Source of the DNA: Tardiphaga sp052076105
Lineage (GTDB): Bacteria > Pseudomonadota > Alphaproteobacteria > Rhizobiales > Xanthobacteraceae
Reading direction: 5' to 3'
Length of the DNA: 64,000 bases
Assembly (NCBI RefSeq): GCF_052076105.1
Contig: NZ_CP197245.1
Span: forward strand, 4,092,001-4,156,000
Below the pieces are notes generated by a model. The model had not been told where the DNA came from. It saw only the letters and a list, made by a program, of their open reading frames with translations, and did not search any database. Shown one piece after another: positions 1-8,499 of the stretch. Each line of letters begins with the position of its first letter. Positions within the stretch are counted from its first letter, which is position 1. The translations under genes and the position numbers were made by a program.

Positions 1-1688
1 GTATCCGTGACGGACAAATGGAGCATGCCGGGAGCATCCGGCGTATCGAATGCGAGATCGACCTGGATGCCACCCCGCGCGGTGAATTTGACGGCATTGC
101 CGAGTAAATTGAGCACCAGCCGATTGAGCTTGATCGGGTCGCCGGCGACATCTGCGGCCACATCGCCGCGCATCGACAGGCCCAGCGTCAATCCCTTCGC
201 CTCCGCCTCCTGCCTCAACAGATCCAGGTCTGCTTCGATCAGCTGATCCAGGCGAAAATTGCGAAATTCGAGCTTGTCGGCACCCGCTTCGAGGCGGGCG
301 TAGTCGAGAATCGATTCGATCAGTGCGAGCAATGTATCGCCCGAGACCTTGGCGGCCGTAAGCAACCGGATCTGACGCTCGTCCAGGCGGCTGTTATCGA
401 GCAGTTGCAGCACGCCCATCACGCCGTTGAGTGGGGTCCGCAGTTCATGACTGACGACCGCGAGGAAGCGCGACTTGGTTTCATTGGCCAGTTCGGCCGC
501 CTGTCGCGCATGATGCGCTTCTGCCCGTTCCTCGATCGCTTGATCGCGCGCCTGGGCGAGCTCGGTCGTCCGCGCCACCACCCGTCCTTCGAGGGTCAGA
601 TATGACTCCCGCAAGCGCTCTGCCATCCGGTTGAACTGCTCGCCCAAAGTCTGTAGCTCATCCCCCGTCCGAATGACGAGTCTCTGATCGAGATCGCCAC
701 CTCCGATACGTTCCGCGCCTTCCGTCAGCGCGCGGATGGGATCAGCCATACGGCGGCTGAGCAACAGCGCCGCGAGAAACGCACAGAACAGTGAGACAAG
801 CAGCAGCAGGGCCGAATTGAACATCGACGCATAAAGCGACGCATAGGCTTCGTGAGTTGGCAGCTCAACGAACACCTTCCAGCCGATCGGCGCGATGGAT
901 GTGTGAACTGAAAGAACGCGTTTCCCCGCCAGATCGGTAACGACGGAATCCGCATCGCTGCCTGCGCTTCCCGCGAGCGCGGACGCAACCTGTGGAAGCC
1001 CCGACAGATCGGTGTTCTTAAGCACGAGACGGAGATCGGGATGGGCAATCAGACGCCCCCTCGTATCGACGACGAAGGCATTCCCCTCATTGCCGACCTT
1101 GATCTGCGAGACGAGATCCCACATGAAGCGCAGATTGACATCGGCGATGATCACGCCGCCATCCGCGCCGCGCACGGAAACCGTGATATAGGGCTCGGTC
1201 TCGCGGAAGAAGAAGATTGGCCCATAATAGATGCCGCGCGCTTTCGCATCGACGAATGCGGGGGACCGCGAAAGATCCGTATTGCTGCGGACCATGTCAC
1301 GCACATAGCGCGACACGCGCAATTGCTCGCGACCTTGCGGATCGAGCTGGGCGATTTCGGAGATTGCCGGTGTCAGGCGCAGCAGGCGGATGCCGGTGAT
1401 GCGCATTTCCTCCGGCGGAAGCAGCTGCAGCGAGAGCTGGGACAACCAGACGAGCTGCCGCTCGATCTCCTTGAGGAACTGATCGATCTTGTCCGCCGCG
1501 GCACCGGCCTGCTCGCGCTGCACAGCGATCAGCAGACGTTGCTGCTCGCGATAGGAGAATATCGCATCGATCACATTGTTGGCGATCAGCGCCGCCGAAA
1601 CGACCACCAGAAAGGAGACGAGATACTTGCGGAACAAACCGCCGCGGACCGGCGGTCGTGCATCGCGATCGGCGCCGATCGCACTCAT
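1..1688 (-). CDS. Sensor histidine kinase (Cache-HAMP-HisKA-HATPase), C-terminus outside window
   Basis: Minus-strand reading frame, about 562 residues visible, open at the window edge. A transmembrane segment near residues 17-33 is followed by an extracytoplasmic Cache-like sensor region, a second membrane segment near 284-305, a HAMP region, and a HisKA domain with the phospho-acceptor motif VVSHELRTPLNGVMG (His near 414). The start of the ATPase domain is seen as an N-box LVLNLLGNAVKFT near 520-532. The form SHELRTPLNG is common in hybrid kinases, but any receiver domain would lie outside. The ATG (1688) overlaps the stop of the upstream binding-protein gene by 4 bp (ATGA), so the two are probably co-translated. 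This suggests that the kinase reads the ligand state of that periplasmic protein (inference). The ligand is unknown. Confidence 0.9.
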   Translation of the reverse strand, partial: MSAIGADRDARPPVRGGLFRKYLVSFLVVVSAALIANNVIDAIFSYREQQRLLIAVQREQAGAAADKIDQFLKEIERQLVWLSQLSLQLLPPEEMRITGIRLLRLTPAISEIAQLDPQGREQLRVSRYVRDMVRSNTDLSRSPAFVDAKARGIYYGPIFFFRETEPYITVSVRGADGGVIIADVNLRFMWDLVSQIKVGNEGNAFVVDTRGRLIAHPDLRLVLKNTDLSGLPQVASALAGSAGSDADSVVTDLAGKRVLSVHTSIAPIGWKVFVELPTHEAYASLYASMFNSALLLLVSLFCAFLAALLLSRRMADPIRALTEGAERIGGGDLDQRLVIRTGDELQTLGEQFNRMAERLRESYLTLEGRVVARTTELAQARDQAIEERAEAHHARQAAELANETKSRFLAVVSHELRTPLNGVMGVLQLLDNSRLDERQIRLLTAAKVSGDTLLALIESILDYARLEAGADKLEFRNFRLDQLIEADLDLLRQEAEAKGLTLGLSMRGDVAADVAGDPIKLNRLVLNLLGNAVKFTARGGIQVDLAFDTPDAPGMLHLSVTD

Positions 1689-2701
1689 TCGATGATCTTG
1701 TCCGCGCGGGCCAGCAACACCGGCGGCACTGTCAGGTTCAGTGACTTCGCGGTCTTGAGATTGATGATCAGCTGATAGGTGCGCGGCGATCGCACCGGCA
1801 GCTCCGCGGGCTTGGCGCCGCGCAAGATCAGGTCGATATATTCGACCATAGCCTCCACCAGCTCCGAGCGCTCCGACGCCGCCGATTCATACTTGAACCC
1901 GTAGGAGACGAGGCCACCTTCGGTCATGAAGAAATGATAGGAATAGACTGCCGGGACCGCGTTTTCCGCTACAGCGGATACGATCGCCTTGCGGTTGAGG
2001 ACAGTGAACGCATCCGGCGTCACGACAAGTCCGCCGGCAGGCGCCCCCCCGAGCCGGGCAATCTGTGCAGATATGTTGTCCGAATCCGAAATCGGAAGCG
2101 GGATGATGTCAACGCCGAAAGATGACGCCATCTCCCTCAACGGATCGAGATAGTAGTCGCCATTACGCGGCGCGGAGAGCGGATTGAAGATCACACCGAC
2201 GCGCTTGACGCGAGGTGCAAGCTCCAAAAGGATCTCCAGCCATTTGCTGCCCATCGATGGATGGCTGGTCGTGAAGCCCGTGGCATTTCCCCCCGGGCGC
2301 ACCAGGCTCTGCACAAATCCGCTGCTGACCGGATCCGCGGCCGTCGAGAAGACGAGCGGAATGGTCTGGGTCTCGCTCAAAATGGCCTGCGCATCGAGCA
2401 CACCACCCGTGACGATGAGATCCGGCGTCCCCGCCACAATCTGCTTGGCCATCGCCTTTCGTTGGACCGGATCGTTCAGACACGACAGCGCTTCATACTC
2501 GATCACACGCCCATCGACCCATCCAAGCTCGCCAAGTCGGGCCTTCATCGCTGCCAGCCGCGCAACGGTCATAGGCTCATTATATGCGGTACTCAGCAGG
2601 AATGAGACGCGCCGCCGCTCGGGCGCCACCTGCGCGACAGCCAGGCGCGGCAGGGCCAGGATCGCAGCGAACGCCAGAATACTTCGTCGATCGAGCGCCA
2701 T
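1685..2701 (-). CDS. ABC-type substrate-binding protein, PF04392 (ABC_sub_bind) family
   Basis: About 338 residues. The N-terminus MALDRRSILAFAAILAL followed by AVAQ is an export signal with a twin-arginine-like RR, so the mature protein should be periplasmic. The body matches the PF04392 family: the VARLAAMKARLGELGW opening, SETQTIPLVFSTAADPV, LVRPGGNATGFTT, and a C-terminal DLILRGAKPAELPV segment. I chose the ATG at 2701, preceded by GGGAAAG. An in-frame ATG at 2713 is also possible, giving MGKT first. No permease or ATPase gene is adjacent. Instead a histidine kinase starts inside its stop codon, so it may be a sensory partner, analogous in layout to TorT with TorS, rather than a transport component (inference). 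Confidence 0.85.
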   Translation of the reverse strand: MALDRRSILAFAAILALPRLAVAQVAPERRRVSFLLSTAYNEPMTVARLAAMKARLGELGWVDGRVIEYEALSCLNDPVQRKAMAKQIVAGTPDLIVTGGVLDAQAILSETQTIPLVFSTAADPVSSGFVQSLVRPGGNATGFTTSHPSMGSKWLEILLELAPRVKRVGVIFNPLSAPRNGDYYLDPLREMASSFGVDIIPLPISDSDNISAQIARLGGAPAGGLVVTPDAFTVLNRKAIVSAVAENAVPAVYSYHFFMTEGGLVSYGFKYESAASERSELVEAMVEYIDLILRGAKPAELPVRSPRTYQLIINLKTAKSLNLTVPPVLLARADKIIE

Positions 2702-2884
2702 AGTCTTTCCCATGAGGAATTTCCCAGCACAACAGCGAGACGTTGTACCGCGGGGCGGACATCCCACTACTCGCTTTTATCAAATATCCGAAATGGACGG
2801 TCAGAGCGAGAATGATCAAAGGAGGTCGGGTTCGCTCGCCGCCGAGCTCTTGGCAGGGGTGCCCCCCCTGCGTGCTAGTGCAAT

Positions 2885-3098
2885 AAAAGGACTTTATCCT
2901 CAGCCCCCCCCCAGTCGCAGGGTGCGCCTCGCCGAGTTCGACCTCCCGTCGGGCGGCGACGTACAGCGCCTTGCGATCGGTCGCATCGCTATGGCGACCG
3001 AGGGCTGCATTGAGCGATTGGGACGAAATATCGAATGCGACTGTATCAACAGCGTTCGTTTGGGCTATACAAAGACTGGTCGCAGCGATCAGACGCAC
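2885..3098 (-). pseudogene. Remnant of a secretin/TonB short N-terminal (STN) domain gene
   Basis: Read on the minus strand from 3098, a leader-like start (RLIAATSLCIAQ) is followed by VAFDISSQSLNAALGRHSDA and then KALYVAARR. This matches the STN pattern (FDIPxQpLxxALxxFxxxTGxxALY) of TonB-dependent receptors and of small STN-only proteins. The match fades at a G9 tract (2904-2912), and the frame then runs without homology into the start of the binding-protein gene. No receptor barrel follows. I read this as a truncated, frameshifted relic. A short expressed STN protein cannot be fully excluded. The rest of the 2702-3316 interval holds nothing else I recognise. Confidence 0.45.
2904..2912 (-). 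repeat. Nine-base homopolymer (C9 on plus, G9 on minus)
   Basis: Run of nine identical bases, lying inside the decayed STN-like reading frame and within 45 bp of a second run of seven C (2862-2868). Tracts of this length slip readily. It lies just where homology to the STN domain stops in the minus-strand frame, so it is the likely site of one frameshift. Confidence 0.7.
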
Positions 3099-3316
3099 GA
3101 TGGGACTATCGACGCAGCATCGCCGACGCCGTCGAGGATTTCTGCAATGTCGCGGTGACGGGGTCGGCGTCTCCAGCTAAGGCCGGACCGTCGTGATCCC
3201 GACGATCTTGTCTTCGTTCATAGCGACTCTGCTCTGTTAACGCTCGGCCGCTCCGGTTGCCACAGCCAGTGTATCCGCGTCCTAGGACCCTTGCCGACGG
3301 ATCTCGCTTGCGTAAA

Positions 3317-3844
3317 TTATGCGGGCTCGATCTTGAACAGGCAATGATCGTGCTTGCCTTCTGCTTCGCAATAGACTTCCTGCGCGCGAAGGTTCAGTTT
3401 GCGACCAGCACTTGCGGCGACATATTCGAGTGAGCCTTCGAGCCAGGATGCGAACATGTAGCACACCTTGCGGCCGCTATTGCGACGCTCGTCATCGACC
3501 ATCGCCGAATTGCCCAGACGTACCGTCGCTGTCCCCTCATCCGGAGATACGTCGAGCACGTCGAACTGTCCCCATCCGCGCTGCGTGATGCGGCGCATAT
3601 AGTGACGGAACACATCGACGCCAGACATGCCGTGGAATTCGGCTTCCTTCTCGCACCAGTAATAGGCCGAGCGATGACCGGCCGGCCGCAGAATGCGCTC
3701 CAGTTCCTCAGCACCCACTGCCGCCTCGATGGCGAAGTGATTGTTCATATAAAAATGCTGCGGCACCAGAATCATATTGGTCGCATCGACCGACCAGCGC
3801 CCGGTCTGGTCATCGACATTGATGTCAACCTGCGGCTTCCCCAT
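3317..3844 (-). CDS. DUF5943 / V4R-domain protein of betaine-catabolism clusters
   Basis: 175 residues, no signal peptide or membrane segment. The C-terminal half has the V4R (4-vinyl reductase-like, small-molecule-binding) pattern: CYMFASWLEGSLEYVAAS followed by CEAEGKHDHCLFKIEP. The N-terminal part is specific to the DUF5943 family. From memory, it matches the protein encoded beside the dipeptidase-like gene PA5396 in the Pseudomonas glycine betaine/dimethylglycine region. Here too it starts one base after the stop of the dipeptidase-like gene, so the two are surely co-expressed. It is the last gene of the liv/dipeptidase minus-strand run. Its biochemical function is unknown. A ligand-binding or accessory role in demethylation of betaine-type compounds is inferred from context only. 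Confidence 0.8.
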   Translation of the reverse strand: MGKPQVDINVDDQTGRWSVDATNMILVPQHFYMNNHFAIEAAVGAEELERILRPAGHRSAYYWCEKEAEFHGMSGVDVFRHYMRRITQRGWGQFDVLDVSPDEGTATVRLGNSAMVDDERRNSGRKVCYMFASWLEGSLEYVAASAGRKLNLRAQEVYCEAEGKHDHCLFKIEPA

Positions 3845-3845
3845 C

Positions 3846-4823
3846 TCAGGCCCCCCAGACGGTCTTCAGGAGATCGACCCAGTTCTTGCCAATGACGGCC
3901 TCGATGCGCGATGCTTTCCAGCCGCGCTTTTCCATGGCGGCGGTGAGGTTCGGCCACTCGCCGATGGTCTTGATACCTTCGGGATTGATGACGTCACCGA
4001 AATTTGTGAGACGGCGGCCATAGCCTTTGTCATGGGTGATCCAGTCGAAGAATTCCTGGCCATAGCCCTGGGTGAAGTCCGTGCCAATGCCGACGCTGTT
4101 CTCGCCGCAGATATCGATGACATATTCGATCGCTTCGACATAATCGTCCACCGTCGATGCCGGACCGCGCTTCAGGAAAGGCGGGAACATGGTGACGCCG
4201 ACAAAGCCGCCGCGATCGACGATGAAGCGCAGCTGCTCGTCGGACTTGTTGCGCGGGTGCTCCTTCATGCCGGCCGGCAGGCAGTGCGAATAGGCAACCG
4301 GCTGCTTGGAGGCGAGGATGACGTCTTCGCTGGTCTTCGATCCGACATGCGACAGGTCGCAGAGGATGCCAAGGCGGTTCATCTCGGCAACGACCTCGCG
4401 ACCGAAGTCAGACAAGCCACCGTCCTTCGACTCGTAACAGCCGGTGCCAACCAGGTTCTGCGTGTTATAGGCCATCTGAATGATGCCGACGCCGAGCTCC
4501 TTGAACAGACCGAGATAGCCGATCTGGTCTTCGATACCGGTGACGTTCTGCCAGCCCAGGATGATGCCGGTCTTGCCTTCTTCCTTGGCCTTGAGGATGT
4601 CAGCGGTGGTGTAGACCTGCTTGAGGATGTCGCTGTTCTCGGCGAACCAGCGCTTCCACTTCACCACGTTGCGCATGGTGGCTTCGAAACCCTCCCAGAC
4701 GCAACAGGTGCAGTTCGCAGCGGTCAGCCCGCCCTTGCGCATGTCCTCGAAGACCGGACGCCCGAAGTCCGAGATGATCAATCCATCGACGACGATTGCG
4801 TTTTCATGGATGGTGGAGGACAT
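3846..4823 (-). CDS. Membrane-dipeptidase-like protein (PF01244), betaine-cluster type
   Basis: 325 residues, renal/membrane dipeptidase fold family but without signal peptide. One side of the usual binuclear zinc site is present: DLSHVGSKTSEDV, VAYSHCLPAGMKEHPRNKSD and GIGTDFTQGYGQEFFDW. The other side is not: canonical enzymes have a DGHxD-type His-x-Asp near the N-terminus, and here the segment reads VVDGLIISDFGRP. The bridging Glu segment reads GWQNVTGIEDQ. From memory it closely resembles Pseudomonas PA5396, encoded between the glycine-betaine and dimethylglycine demethylase genes. ATG at 4823 has AGGAAA upstream. It sits 78 bp after livF and 1 bp before the DUF5943 gene. It is probably not a true dipeptidase; a role in handling a betaine-derived compound is inferred. 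Confidence 0.85.
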   Translation of the reverse strand: MSSTIHENAIVVDGLIISDFGRPVFEDMRKGGLTAANCTCCVWEGFEATMRNVVKWKRWFAENSDILKQVYTTADILKAKEEGKTGIILGWQNVTGIEDQIGYLGLFKELGVGIIQMAYNTQNLVGTGCYESKDGGLSDFGREVVAEMNRLGILCDLSHVGSKTSEDVILASKQPVAYSHCLPAGMKEHPRNKSDEQLRFIVDRGGFVGVTMFPPFLKRGPASTVDDYVEAIEYVIDICGENSVGIGTDFTQGYGQEFFDWITHDKGYGRRLTNFGDVINPEGIKTIGEWPNLTAAMEKRGWKASRIEAVIGKNWVDLLKTVWGA

Positions 4824-4901
4824 GACGTTTCCTTTCAGATGATAGCCTGACTTTTCGTTGTGATGCGGCAGCCATATCAGCTGGCGCGACGTTCTTTCTG
4901 A

Positions 4902-5621
4902 TTAGTGCGCCCCACCGAAGTAGGCGCTTTGGACTTCCTCGTTCCTTGCCAGCATCTCGGAGTCACCCTGGACGATGATTTTGCCTTGCGACAGCACATA
5001 GCCGTAATGGGCGATCGCGAGGGTCTGGTTGACGTTCTGCTCGACCAGGAGAACCGTCACGCCAGTTTCGTTGAGCCGGCGCACGATGTTGAAGTTCTCC
5101 TGCACGAACAGCGGAGACAGGCCAAGCGACGGCTCGTCGATGATCAAAAGCTTTGGATCTGTCATCATGCCGCGCCCGATCGACACCATCGCCTGCTCGC
5201 CGCCGGACATGGTGCCGGCAAGCTGCTTGGCGCGCTCTTTCAGGCGCGGAAACACCTCATACACCTTGCTCAGCCGCGCTTTGACCGTCTTCTCCGCATT
5301 GACGAGATAGGCGCCGACCCGAAGATTCTCTTCGACCGTCATCTTCGCGAAGATCCGGCGCCCTTCGGGAATGCACGCAATCCCGAGACTTACGATCTCA
5401 TGCGTGGCCATCTGATCGAGCGTCTTGCCTTCGAACGCGATGGAGCCGGCGCGCGGCGGCGTCAGTCGCAGAATCGAGCGGATCAGCGTCGATTTTCCGG
5501 CGCCATTGGAGCCGAGAATACAGGTGATCTTGCCCGGCTGGACATCGATCGAAATGCCGGACAGCACGTCGGCCCGGTCGTAGGCGGTGAAGATGTTCTC
5601 GACTATGAGATGCCCGCTCAT
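4902..5621 (-). CDS. livF: Branched-chain-type (HAAT) ABC transporter ATPase, LivF-like
   Basis: 239 residues. Walker A GSNGAGKST near residues 37-45, ABC signature TMSGGEQAMVSIGRG, Walker B LLIIDEPSLGLSP, and the H-loop region LLVEQNVNQTL typical of LivF. It energises uptake through the LivH/LivM permease encoded upstream. Its ATG overlaps the livG stop by 4 bp (ATGA). The location beside sarcosine-catabolic genes and the betaine-type dipeptidase-like gene suggests that the cargo is a betaine or related N-methyl compound rather than leucine; this is inference. Confidence 0.92.
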   Translation of the reverse strand: MSGHLIVENIFTAYDRADVLSGISIDVQPGKITCILGSNGAGKSTLIRSILRLTPPRAGSIAFEGKTLDQMATHEIVSLGIACIPEGRRIFAKMTVEENLRVGAYLVNAEKTVKARLSKVYEVFPRLKERAKQLAGTMSGGEQAMVSIGRGMMTDPKLLIIDEPSLGLSPLFVQENFNIVRRLNETGVTVLLVEQNVNQTLAIAHYGYVLSQGKIIVQGDSEMLARNEEVQSAYFGGAH

Positions 5622-6406
5622 GCTTGCCCCAAATAGGCTTCGCGGACCACAGGGTCGGCCGCGATGTCACGGAATTTGCCTTCGCAGATCTTCTTGCCGT
5701 AGTTCAGCACGACGCAGCGATCGGTGACACGTTCGATCAGCCCCATTTCGTGCTCGACAATGATGATCGTGAGGCCGCCAAGCGATTTACGGATGCCGAG
5801 AATTTCATCCACCACTTGATCCGTCTCGTCATGCGTCATGCCGGCGGACGGCTCATCGAGCAACACGAGCTTTGGCTTGCCGATCAAGGCGCGGCAGATC
5901 TCGACCCTGCGACGATCGATCATGCCGAGCGATATCGCCGGATCGAACAGCCTGTCCGGCAGCGCGGGATTGAAGACATGCAGCAATTCGCGGGCTTCAT
6001 CTGCAATCCTCCGCACATCCGCGGCGAATGATGTCCGCTGCACGATATTGTGCCAGAGGCCATTGTTCAGCGTCCGTTGCGCACCCAGCGCAATATTGTC
6101 GAACACGGACAGTGACAGGCACAGGCGTGATCGCTGGAACGTACGCGACAGGCCATAGGACGAGATGTTGTGCGCCTTCTCGCGGGTGATGTCGATGCCA
6201 TCCAGCAGGATGTTGCCCGCGCTTGCGGAATAGACGCCGCTGATCACATTGAGGAACGTGGTTTTGCCCGAGCCGTTCGGCCCGATCAGTCCGAGCACTT
6301 CGCCATTGCGAACTTCGATATTCAACTCATTGAGCGCGAACAGGCCGCCGAACCGGACCGTCAGGCCGCGGCTTTCGAGCAGCACATCGTTGGACAAGCT
6401 CGTCAT
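5618..6406 (-). CDS. livG: HAAT ABC transporter ATPase, LivG-like, with unusual signature motif
   Basis: 262 residues. Walker A IGPNGSGKTT at 41-50, Walker B KLVLLDEPSAGMTHDE, and H-loop IIIVEHEMGLIERV. The ABC signature, normally LSYGQQR or a close variant in LivG proteins, reads AISLGMIDRRRVEICRAL (about 157-174), with a Met-Ile-Asp insertion-like change in place of Gln-Gln. The reading frame is intact on both sides. Start and stop overlap livM and livF by 4 bp each. The partner ATPase LivF keeps a normal signature, so one of the two composite ATP sites may be weakened. Confidence 0.9.
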   Translation of the reverse strand: MTSLSNDVLLESRGLTVRFGGLFALNELNIEVRNGEVLGLIGPNGSGKTTFLNVISGVYSASAGNILLDGIDITREKAHNISSYGLSRTFQRSRLCLSLSVFDNIALGAQRTLNNGLWHNIVQRTSFAADVRRIADEARELLHVFNPALPDRLFDPAISLGMIDRRRVEICRALIGKPKLVLLDEPSAGMTHDETDQVVDEILGIRKSLGGLTIIIVEHEMGLIERVTDRCVVLNYGKKICEGKFRDIAADPVVREAYLGQA

Positions 6407-7569
6407 GCGCTTGCCTCCGTATGCAGTTTTCGGACCCGGCGCGCCACCAGACCGTCCGGGCGCATGGTCAGGATCGCGATGACCAGGACGGCATAGAAGA
6501 TCAGCCGGTATTCCTGGATGAACTGAAGCTTTTCGGGCAGCAGGACGACGATCAGCGCCGCCGGCAGCACGCCCCAGCGATTACCAATGCCGCCGAGGAT
6601 CACGATGGACACCATCACCAGCGAGTCGCCGAATGTGAAATTCGCGGGCGCGATGAAGCCCGTCATTTTCGCATAGACCGCCCCCATCAGGCCGGCCAGA
6701 AAGTTACCGAGCGTGAATGCCAGCACTTTCCAGTAAGCGATCTTCAGTCCGAAAACAGATGCCGCGGTCTCGTCGAGGCGCACCACATCGAACCAGACGC
6801 CAACCCATGAGCGGTCCAGCAGTCCGACAAAGACCATCGCCAGCGCCGTCAGAATACCGGTCAGGATGACGTAATTCGCATAAGATGACAGCACGAGGCC
6901 GAAAATGTGGATGTCATTGGTGAAGTCCCAGCCAAACAGATTAATGCCGGGAAGCTTTAGACCCTGCGGACCACCGAAAAAGTCATTGGCATCGAGAAAG
7001 ACGTTGAACATCACGCCGAACGCCATGGTCGTCAGCGCGCCATAGTGTCCTCGGGTGCGCAGCACCGGCAGGATGAGTAGCGAGCCGATAAAGACCGCGA
7101 CTAGGCCGCCGCAGACTAGAACCAGCGCATCGGGCAGACCGCTCTGCTGTCCCAGCATCGCCGCCGTATAACCACCGGTGCCAGCGAAAGCTGCAGCTGC
7201 AAAGTTGGTCAGGCCGGCATAGCCCATCTGCACGGTGAGACCGAGGCAGATGGCGGCGTAGATCAGCACCGTTGCCAGCATCAGCAGGCCGAAATTATCG
7301 TCGCGCAGCACGAAGATGACGGCGAGCGACGCGACCGTGATCAGGCCGCGCAGCAACCAAGGGTTTTCCGAAGCCGCAACTTCCGTCGCGGCGATGCCCC
7401 CGAACCGGGCGGCGCAGAAGCAGAGTGCAGCGGTGATCGCCAGTGCGGCGCCAAGCAGTTTCTGGTTTTCGATCAGGACCAGCGCCGTGAGTGCCACTGC
7501 GGCGAAGGCCACGGCGACGAACAGCGGCCACACCGGCACCCGTGCAAGCTTCCGATATGTCGGCGTCAT
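6403..7569 (-). CDS. livM: HAAT ABC transporter permease, LivM-like
   Basis: 388 residues, mostly hydrophobic. Two to three membrane segments near the N-terminus precede the family core AAICLGLTVQMGYAGLTNFA, with further motifs LRTRGHYGALTTMAFG and VMVSIVILGGIGNRWG, the conserved permease loop that contacts the ATPase. It is the inner-membrane partner of LivH. It is longer than a minimal LivM because of the N-terminal extension. It overlaps livH upstream (7566-7569) and livG downstream (6403-6406) by 4 bp each. Confidence 0.9.
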   Translation of the reverse strand: MTPTYRKLARVPVWPLFVAVAFAAVALTALVLIENQKLLGAALAITAALCFCAARFGGIAATEVAASENPWLLRGLITVASLAVIFVLRDDNFGLLMLATVLIYAAICLGLTVQMGYAGLTNFAAAAFAGTGGYTAAMLGQQSGLPDALVLVCGGLVAVFIGSLLILPVLRTRGHYGALTTMAFGVMFNVFLDANDFFGGPQGLKLPGINLFGWDFTNDIHIFGLVLSSYANYVILTGILTALAMVFVGLLDRSWVGVWFDVVRLDETAASVFGLKIAYWKVLAFTLGNFLAGLMGAVYAKMTGFIAPANFTFGDSLVMVSIVILGGIGNRWGVLPAALIVVLLPEKLQFIQEYRLIFYAVLVIAILTMRPDGLVARRVRKLHTEASA

Positions 7570-8477
7570 ACCCGCTCGCTCCCGCGTTCGGCGAGAAGCC
7601 CGGTCGGCCGCCAGGTGATGAGGACGATGATAAGCACGAAAGCAAACACGTTCTTGTAGTCGCTCATCGATGGTATCGCGGCGACGACGAAGGTCTGCAG
7701 GCCCGCGAACAGATAACCGCCGATAATCGCGCCCCAGATATTGCCGAGACCGCCGACGATCGCAGCCGTGAAGCCGATCACCGCCAGCAGCAGGCCCATG
7801 CTGTAATTGATCTCGCTGTAATACAGCGCATAGATCATGCCCGCGAAGCCCGCGGTGATAGAGCCCAATGCAAAGGTCAGCGGGATGATGCGACCGAAAT
7901 TGATCCCCATCACACGTGCCGTTTCGGTGTCTTCCGCGACCGCGCGCATCGCGAGGCCGAATTTGGAGTGATTGATGATCCAGTAGACGGCGCCGATCGA
8001 GGCGGCACCGGCAATGATTAGGATGATGGCGTCGGTGCGGAAGAATGACGGACCGATATGGAAGCCACCGGCCGGCAGCAGCTCCGGAAAGCGCTGCGGA
8101 TTGGTGCCGTTCGGAAAGAACAGCCGGATGGCTTCACGGATCGCGGTGCCGACCATCATCGTCATCAGCAGCATGTTCAGCGGCGGCGCGTTCCGCAGAG
8201 GCATGATGAGAAAATGCGAAATGCCCGCGCCGACCACCGCGGTCAGTGCCATTGCCACGCACAGCGCGATAATGAACTGCAGCGGCACCGACAGTCCCAG
8301 CGCGTTCGCCGCCCAGACGGCGACGAGGCCTCCGAAGGCGCCGAGCGTAAGCACGTCCCCGTGCGAGAACTTGATCACGTTCATGACGCCGAAGAAGATG
8401 GTGAACCCCATGGCGACAAGGCCATAGATCGTTCCTTGCATCAAGCCGTTCAGCAGGTGTTGACCGATCATACCCAT
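7566..8477 (-). CDS. livH: HAAT ABC transporter permease, LivH-like
   Basis: About 303 residues from the ATG at 8477 (MGMIGQHLLNGLMQGTIYG); a second ATG six bases on is also possible. The family pattern is complete: GLVAMGFTIFFGVMNVIKFS at the N-terminus, then multiple membrane spans, and the ATPase-contact loop GFTAAIVGGLGNIWGAIIG near the C-terminus. Translation further upstream gives a basic, non-homologous stretch overlapping livK, so the shorter start is preferred. It forms the transmembrane pore with LivM. Confidence 0.9.
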   Translation of the reverse strand: MGMIGQHLLNGLMQGTIYGLVAMGFTIFFGVMNVIKFSHGDVLTLGAFGGLVAVWAANALGLSVPLQFIIALCVAMALTAVVGAGISHFLIMPLRNAPPLNMLLMTMMVGTAIREAIRLFFPNGTNPQRFPELLPAGGFHIGPSFFRTDAIILIIAGAASIGAVYWIINHSKFGLAMRAVAEDTETARVMGINFGRIIPLTFALGSITAGFAGMIYALYYSEINYSMGLLLAVIGFTAAIVGGLGNIWGAIIGGYLFAGLQTFVVAAIPSMSDYKNVFAFVLIIVLITWRPTGLLAERGSERV

Positions 8478-8499
8478 GGGATGTCCCGACGATCCGTGT

